Assembly (NCBI RefSeq): GCF_001435095.1
Contig: NZ_AZFC01000015.1
Coordinates: 325,393 to 389,392 of the forward strand
Direction: 5' to 3'
Origin: Levilactobacillus spicheri DSM 15429
GTDB lineage: Bacteria > Bacillota > Bacilli > Lactobacillales > Lactobacillaceae
DNA: 64,000 nucleotides
Shown: positions 60,187-64,000 of the stretch, piece by piece
Position numbering within the stretch: position 1 is the stretch's first letter
How the letters are laid out: every line of letters begins with the position of its first letter
The notes under the pieces: generated by a model
What the model saw: only the letters and a program-made list of their open reading frames with translations
Database searches by the model: none
What the model was told of the DNA's origin: nothing
Program-made: the position numbers and the translations under genes

Positions 60187-61404
60187 GTGGGGGCGCAGAA
60201 ATCAGAACAATGGCGGCGGAACTTGGCGGTGCTGTGGCTCGGAACGTTTATTGCCGGCATGGGCTTCAGTGAGATCATGCCGTTTCTGTCTTTGTACGTG
60301 GATGACCTGGGCACCTTCAGCAAGGGTGAACTGACGATGTACAGCGGGGTGACCTACGCGGTGACCTTCCTGGTGATTGCGCTGGTCTCCCCAATCTGGG
60401 GCCGGTTGGCCGATCGGAAGGGGCGGAAATTGATGCTCCTGCGGTCGTCGGCCGGGATGGCCGTGGTGATTGGCCTGATGGGCTTCGTCACCAATATTTG
60501 GCAGCTGATTGGCCTGCGCTTCTTGCAGGGCCTTTTCGCCGGCTACATCCCCAACGCCAGCGCCCTGGTCGCCGCGGAGACGCCGCGGAACAAGAGTGGC
60601 AACGCCATCGGTATTCTGACCACCGGGTACGTCAGCGGTAACCTGATTGGGCCGGTCCTGGGCGGAATCTTGGCCCAGGTCTTCTCGATTCGCTGGACCT
60701 TCGTGTTGACCGGCATCCTGCTGGTCATCGTGTTCGTCTTGAGCGGCACGATGGTCCACGAACACTTTACCCCGGTCACCCGCGAGCAACAGGCTCAGGG
60801 CGGCAACTGGCTGCGGTCCTTCCGGAATCCGAAACTGATCATCATCCTGTTGATCTCGACCATGATCATTCAGATGGGCAACAACTCGATCACCCCGATC
60901 ATCAGCCTGTACGTGCGCCAATTGATGCACGACGTGGGGCCGGTGACCGTGGTGGCCGGCATCATCGCGGCTTTGCCCGGAATCTCGACGCTGATTGCGG
61001 CCCCTAAACTGGGAGAGTACGGCGACCGGCACGGCACCGCGCGCGTCCTGGTGTTCGGGTACGTCTTCGCGATTCTGATGTACTTCCCGCAAGGCATCGT
61101 CACCAGCGTGTGGGTGCTGGGGGTCTTTCGGTTCATGATCGGTATCTCCGACGGGGCGCTGTTCCCGGTGGTTCAGACCATGCTGACCAAGGCGTCCCCG
61201 CAGGAGCTGACCGGGACCGTCTTCAGTTGGAACCAGTCGTTTCAGGCCCTGGGCAGTATGCTGGGGTCGTTACTGGGCGGCCTGGTCGCCAACTGGTTCA
61301 ACTATAGCGGCGTGTTCACCTTCACCGCGCTTACCTTATTAGTCAACTTCCTATTACTCTGGTGGCTGGTTCCTGAGATTCGCCACTGGCGGCAACGGGC
61401 TTAG
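60187..61404 (+). CDS. MFS multidrug efflux transporter, DHA1 (12-TM)
   Basis: A 405-residue membrane protein: GTFIAGMGFSEIMPFLSLYVDD (motif D1), GRLADRKGRKLMLLRSS (motif A) and LRFLQGLFAGYIPNASALVAAETPRN (motif B), as in Blt/MdtG/LmrP-like exporters. The start is GTG 60187, 9 nt after GAAAGGAAG; the nearer ATG 60179 is out of frame. The alarmone-synthetase gene follows after 10 nt and is probably co-transcribed. Confidence 0.92.
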   Translation: MGAQKSEQWRRNLAVLWLGTFIAGMGFSEIMPFLSLYVDDLGTFSKGELTMYSGVTYAVTFLVIALVSPIWGRLADRKGRKLMLLRSSAGMAVVIGLMGFVTNIWQLIGLRFLQGLFAGYIPNASALVAAETPRNKSGNAIGILTTGYVSGNLIGPVLGGILAQVFSIRWTFVLTGILLVIVFVLSGTMVHEHFTPVTREQQAQGGNWLRSFRNPKLIIILLISTMIIQMGNNSITPIISLYVRQLMHDVGPVTVVAGIIAALPGISTLIAAPKLGEYGDRHGTARVLVFGYVFAILMYFPQGIVTSVWVLGVFRFMIGISDGALFPVVQTMLTKASPQELTGTVFSWNQSFQALGSMLGSLLGGLVANWFNYSGVFTFTALTLLVNFLLLWWLVPEIRHWRQRA

Positions 61405-61414
61405 GAGGAATTCA

Positions 61415-62095
61415 ATGGTTCGTGTACGTTCTAATGCCGATTTACCGGCTAACCTGCCCAACGACCCCACGTCGTTGCAGGCCATCGACCAGTTTCGGCA
61501 ACTGATGCTCAACTATCGGAGTGCCATCAAGGTGCTCAAAACGAAGATCGATTATCTCGACCAAGAATATAAGATTCAAAACGGTCATTCGCTGGTCGAC
61601 AGCCTGCAGTCCCGGATCAAGTCGCCGGAAAGCATCCTGGAGAAGACCCAGCGCAAACACCTGGACTTCAACCTCAACACGCTCCCCCAGGAAATGCACG
61701 ATATCGCGGGAATTCGGATCATCGTACGTTTCGAAGACGACGTGACCACGGTCGAGCGGCGGCTGGCCAAGCAACCGGACATCCGCATCCTGCGGCGCAA
61801 GGACTACATCGCCCACCCCAAGCCCAACGGCTACCGGAGCCTGCACCTGATCCTGGCGGTGCCGGTCTACCTGGCGGCGGGCAAGACGGAGGTCATCGTC
61901 GAGATTCAGATCCGCACGATTGCGATGAACTTCTGGGCCTCGCTGGAACATGAACTGAACTACAAGAAACGGATCAGTCACCAGGCGGAACTGCGCCAGG
62001 AACTGCGCCAAAAGGCGGACCAGGTCCACCAGTTGGACCAGGACATGAACGCCATCAAGAACCAGATTCGGGCGGAAGATAATACGATTATCTAA
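61415..62095 (+). CDS. Small alarmone synthetase (RelP/RelQ type)
   Basis: A 226-residue single-domain (p)ppGpp synthetase: MHDIAGIRIIVRFEDD (Asp), RRKDYIAHPKPNGYRSLHLILAVP, VEIQIRTIAMNFWASLEHELNYKK (Glu of the metal site). No HD hydrolase or regulatory domain. It makes alarmone in response to envelope or growth stress. AGGAGG precedes ATG 61415. Linkage to an MFS exporter is notable. Confidence 0.94.
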   Translation: MVRVRSNADLPANLPNDPTSLQAIDQFRQLMLNYRSAIKVLKTKIDYLDQEYKIQNGHSLVDSLQSRIKSPESILEKTQRKHLDFNLNTLPQEMHDIAGIRIIVRFEDDVTTVERRLAKQPDIRILRRKDYIAHPKPNGYRSLHLILAVPVYLAAGKTEVIVEIQIRTIAMNFWASLEHELNYKKRISHQAELRQELRQKADQVHQLDQDMNAIKNQIRAEDNTII

Positions 62096-62098
62096 AAA

Positions 62099-62157
62099 AG
62101 TGGGTCCAAAGACGGTTAAGCGAAACTAGCTGCCCTTTGGCGCACGTTTCGGCGGCG
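62099..62157 (+). repeat. Intergenic repeat, family E, copy 2
   Basis: AGTGGGTCCAAAGACGGTTAAGCG and CTAGCTGCC...GGCGCACGTTTCG match the copy at 44919-44996. Confidence 0.7.
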
Positions 62158-62170
62158 ATATCAAGAAAAT

Positions 62171-62225
62171 AAAAAAGCAGGCAGGAAATTCTCGCAATTT
62201 TGAGAATTTCCTGCCTGCTTTTTTA
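62171..62225. terminator. Bidirectional terminator between alarmone synthetase and MFS genes
   Basis: AAAAAAGCAGGCAGGAAATTCTC / GAGAATTTCCTGCCTGCTTTTTT, a perfect 23-bp stem. Confidence 0.93.
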
Positions 62226-62273
62226 TGATATCTGAATGATCTTTCAAGTCTTTATGATTGGGTGTGCCGTGAC

Positions 62274-63512
62274 TTACTTAGTCGTTTGGCTCAGCTGCCG
62301 CAACCCCGGTAACGTCAGCATGGTGGTGAAGCTAATCAGGTACAGGAGGGAGAGAAAGGCCATGACCACGGTCAGGGAGTAGTGGTCCATCAGCACCCCG
62401 ATGGCGACCGAGGAGAAGCCCCCGATGGCCCGGCCAACGTTGACGATGATGTTGTTGGCCGTCGAGCGAATCTCGGTCGGGTAGAGCCGGGAGATCACGG
62501 CGCCGTAACCACCAAACATCCCGTTGGAGAAGAAACCGACGACCGCGCCGATGAGCAGTAGCGAAAGCGTGCTGTGGGCCAGCGTGATGGTGAAGACCAT
62601 CGCCGCGGAGGCCAGCAGGAAGATGCCGAACGCCCGGCGGGGACCGAAGAAGTCCAGGATGGAGCCGAAGGTCAGCATCCCCAGGCTCATGCCCAGGATG
62701 GTGGCAATCATCCACAGGGAGGAACCGGAGACGTTTAGTCCCAGCTGCTTCTGCACGATGATTGGCAGCCAGTTCATCAGGCCGAAGTAGCCGGCGATCT
62801 GGACCGTGGTCATGACCATCAGGCCCAGGCTCTGGTAGGCGACCTTGGGGGAGCTGAACATGTAGGTGAAGACGGCCTTGGCGGTGGACGTCTGTTCGGT
62901 CTGCTTGGCCTGGACGAACGCATCGGTCTCCGTTAAGTGGCGCCGGACGAAGTAGGTCAGGATGACCGGAAGCAGGCCCAGTAAGAAGAGCCCGTGCCAG
63001 CCGAAGCGGGGGATGATCAGCGCCGCGGCGATGGCGGCCAGGATGGCCCCGATTTGTCCCCCGATGGCGGCGATGGAGGTCATCTTACCGATCTGGTTGC
63101 GGTGGAAGGACTCGGCGATGATGGCGATGCCGACGCCGTATTCCCCGCCGGCCCCGATGCCCGCCAGAAAGCGCAACAGGTAGATGAAAGTGATGTTGTT
63201 GGCGACGGCCATCATGGCCGTGGCGAACGCGAAGATGAAGATGGTGTACGAGAAGGTCTTGACCCGGCCGAACCGGTCACCGATCAGCCCGAAGAGGATG
63301 CCGCCGAACAGCATGCCCAGGTTAGTGATCGACCCGATCAACCCGGCGGCCCCGCCGCTGAGGTGCAGGTCGGCGATCATGGAGCTCATCGCGAAGGATA
63401 GAAAAAGCACATCCATGTTTTCGAGCGCGAAGCCAGAACTGGTTGAAGCAATCGTCCATTTCTGTTTTTTGCTGAGACTGTGGGTGTGCGTGTTTAGGGT
63501 AGTCGTTTCCAT
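62274..63512 (-). CDS. MFS metabolite:H+ symporter (SHS/AAHS type)
   Basis: A 412-residue 12-helix transporter: ASTSSGFALENMDVLFLSFAMSSM in helix 1, GGILFGLIGDRFGRVKTFSYT (motif A), LRFLAGIGAGGEYGVGIAIIAESF (motif B/C region) and GLMNWLPIIVQKQLG. The FALENMD and GAGGEYG motifs are those of organic-acid/aromatic-acid importers. Substrate unknown. Monocistronic, divergent from pyrF. Confidence 0.9.
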   Translation of the reverse strand: METTTLNTHTHSLSKKQKWTIASTSSGFALENMDVLFLSFAMSSMIADLHLSGGAAGLIGSITNLGMLFGGILFGLIGDRFGRVKTFSYTIFIFAFATAMMAVANNITFIYLLRFLAGIGAGGEYGVGIAIIAESFHRNQIGKMTSIAAIGGQIGAILAAIAAALIIPRFGWHGLFLLGLLPVILTYFVRRHLTETDAFVQAKQTEQTSTAKAVFTYMFSSPKVAYQSLGLMVMTTVQIAGYFGLMNWLPIIVQKQLGLNVSGSSLWMIATILGMSLGMLTFGSILDFFGPRRAFGIFLLASAAMVFTITLAHSTLSLLLIGAVVGFFSNGMFGGYGAVISRLYPTEIRSTANNIIVNVGRAIGGFSSVAIGVLMDHYSLTVVMAFLSLLYLISFTTMLTLPGLRQLSQTTK

Positions 63513-63621
63513 ATTCGTCCTCCAAATGGGTGCTCTCTGGCACCCGTTATTTTTTGATTAGTTTCGATTATTCCACGAACTAATTCGAAAAGCAAGGGGA
63601 AATTGGTCAACTTTATTTTCC

Positions 63622-63650
63622 TTGACAGCTGGCCAGAAGCTGGTAAAGTA
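63622..63650 (+). promoter_or_regulatory. Promoter upstream of the pyr attenuator
   Basis: TTGACA (63622-63627), a 16-nt spacer and TAAAGT (63644-63649). Confidence 0.75.
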
Positions 63651-63670
63651 GTGAGTAAATCAGCGAGCTT

Positions 63671-63782
63671 TAAGCGGGTCCCGTGAGGCCCCAAGCGGAC
63701 GGAGAAAAAAACAAGTCCGCACTTCTGCGGTGGTCCCGGTTCTGGAAAAAGGAACGGGAACCGCGGAAGAACGGGCTTTTTT
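63671..63782 (+). promoter_or_regulatory. PyrR-binding transcription attenuator upstream of pyrF
   Basis: GTCCCGTGAGGCC (63678-63690) matches the conserved PyrR-binding loop (TCC-N-GAGAGG type). GCGGAC / GTCCGC (63696-63720) can form an antiterminator-side stem. The arm CTTCTGCGGTGGTCCCGG-TTC (63722-63742) pairs with GGAACGGGA-ACCGCGGAAG (63751-63769), followed by GGGC and six T (63777-63782). UMP-bound PyrR would favour termination. Confidence 0.82.
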
Positions 63783-63807
63783 GCTGTAAAAAATGAGGAG
63801 GCACCTT

Positions 63808-64000
63808 ATGTACGGCCCATTAATGATTGCAGGCGACGTTTCAAATCGTGACGATTTATTTTCATTGTTGAACCAATTCGACCCGGATGAACCACTGACG
63901 GTGAAGATCGGGATGGAATTGTTCTATGGTCAGGGTCCCAGGATTGTTCGGGATTTACGGCAACGGGGCTGTGACGTCTTCCTCGACCTGAAGCTCCACG
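63808..64000 (+). CDS. pyrF: Orotidine 5'-phosphate decarboxylase PyrF (5' part, runs off the window)
   Basis: The first 64 codons: MYGPLMIAGDVSNRDDLFSLL, VKIGMELFYGQGPRIV (phosphate/UMP-binding Lys) and FLDLKLH, the start of the catalytic DLKLHDIPNT motif. It decarboxylates OMP to UMP, the last step of pyrimidine synthesis. GAGGAGG lies 8 nt before ATG 63808. Preceded directly by the PyrR attenuator; probably followed by pyrE outside the window. Confidence 0.95.
   Translation, partial: MYGPLMIAGDVSNRDDLFSLLNQFDPDEPLTVKIGMELFYGQGPRIVRDLRQRGCDVFLDLKLH

Noticed and set aside
60202-61092. Long antisense frame (296 codons) opposite the MFS gene
   Set aside because: His/Gln/Asp-rich shadow composition without start signals.

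Overview
The window reads as chromosomal DNA of a GC-rich, heterofermentative member of the Lactobacillaceae. A Levilactobacillus-like species is my best guess, but this is inferred, not proven. The clues are strong AGGAGG-type ribosome binding sites, GTG/TTG starts, GH25 lysozymes with a Ser-rich linker and SH3-like tails, an R-specific alcohol dehydrogenase-like SDR, LCP, DUF1129 and DUF915 proteins, a PyrR-type attenuator, cre boxes, and no sporulation genes. No rRNA, tRNA, CRISPR array, transposase or phage gene was seen.

Layout. 0.6-5.2 kb: a tandemly duplicated two-gene cassette (GH25 lysozyme plus a small secreted protein). 5.3-6.5 kb: an AI-2E-family permease. 6.6-11.7 kb: a TPP-riboswitch operon on the minus strand (thiS-thiF-thiG-M20 amidohydrolase-DAACS symporter), divergent from thiE. 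11.9-18.3 kb: an ABC permease/ATPase pair, a flavin-fold protein, a GlcD-type FAD dehydrogenase and a GH13 alpha-glucosidase behind a cre box. 18.5-23.6 kb: MarR, PnuC with a switch-like leader, CorA, and a MarR-MFS operon with a perfect operator palindrome. 23.7-26.1 kb: two paralogous membrane genes flanking a repeat-rich secreted protein on the opposite strand. 26.3-30.2 kb: a two-component system with small secreted and membrane peptides. 30.6-35.6 kb: NDH-2, TetR, an aldehyde dehydrogenase and an SDR. 36.3-43.2 kb: MntH, DegV, a DUF915 hydrolase, an NADH oxidase-type flavoprotein and a trxA-cstR operon. 44-49.4 kb: DUF1129, LCP, luxS and two tandem secreted proteins. 49.5-56.2 kb: a GH31 alpha-xylosidase, then an EIIC-like permease, DUF915 and LysR. 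56.5-64 kb: TSUP plus DUF1634, an ECF sigma factor and its regulator, MFS, a small alarmone synthetase, MFS, and the start of pyrF behind a PyrR attenuator.

The most striking non-coding content is a dispersed family of intergenic elements of about 125-180 nt. Each folds as a three-way junction: an outer helix P1 enclosing hairpins P2 and P3. Helix sequences differ between copies but stay paired, while a junction core (GRCCGAG ... TCGTGCC) is conserved. At least eight full or near-full copies occur, plus 'solo P1' remnants from which both inner hairpins are cleanly lost. I do not recognise this family.

Working links: thiamine biosynthesis and possible precursor salvage share one riboswitch; thioredoxin and a CstR-type persulfide sensor share an operon with an operator inside its promoter; carbohydrate genes carry cre boxes; and PnuC has a leader that can hide its own start codon. 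All calls rest on reading motifs by eye. No database search was run.
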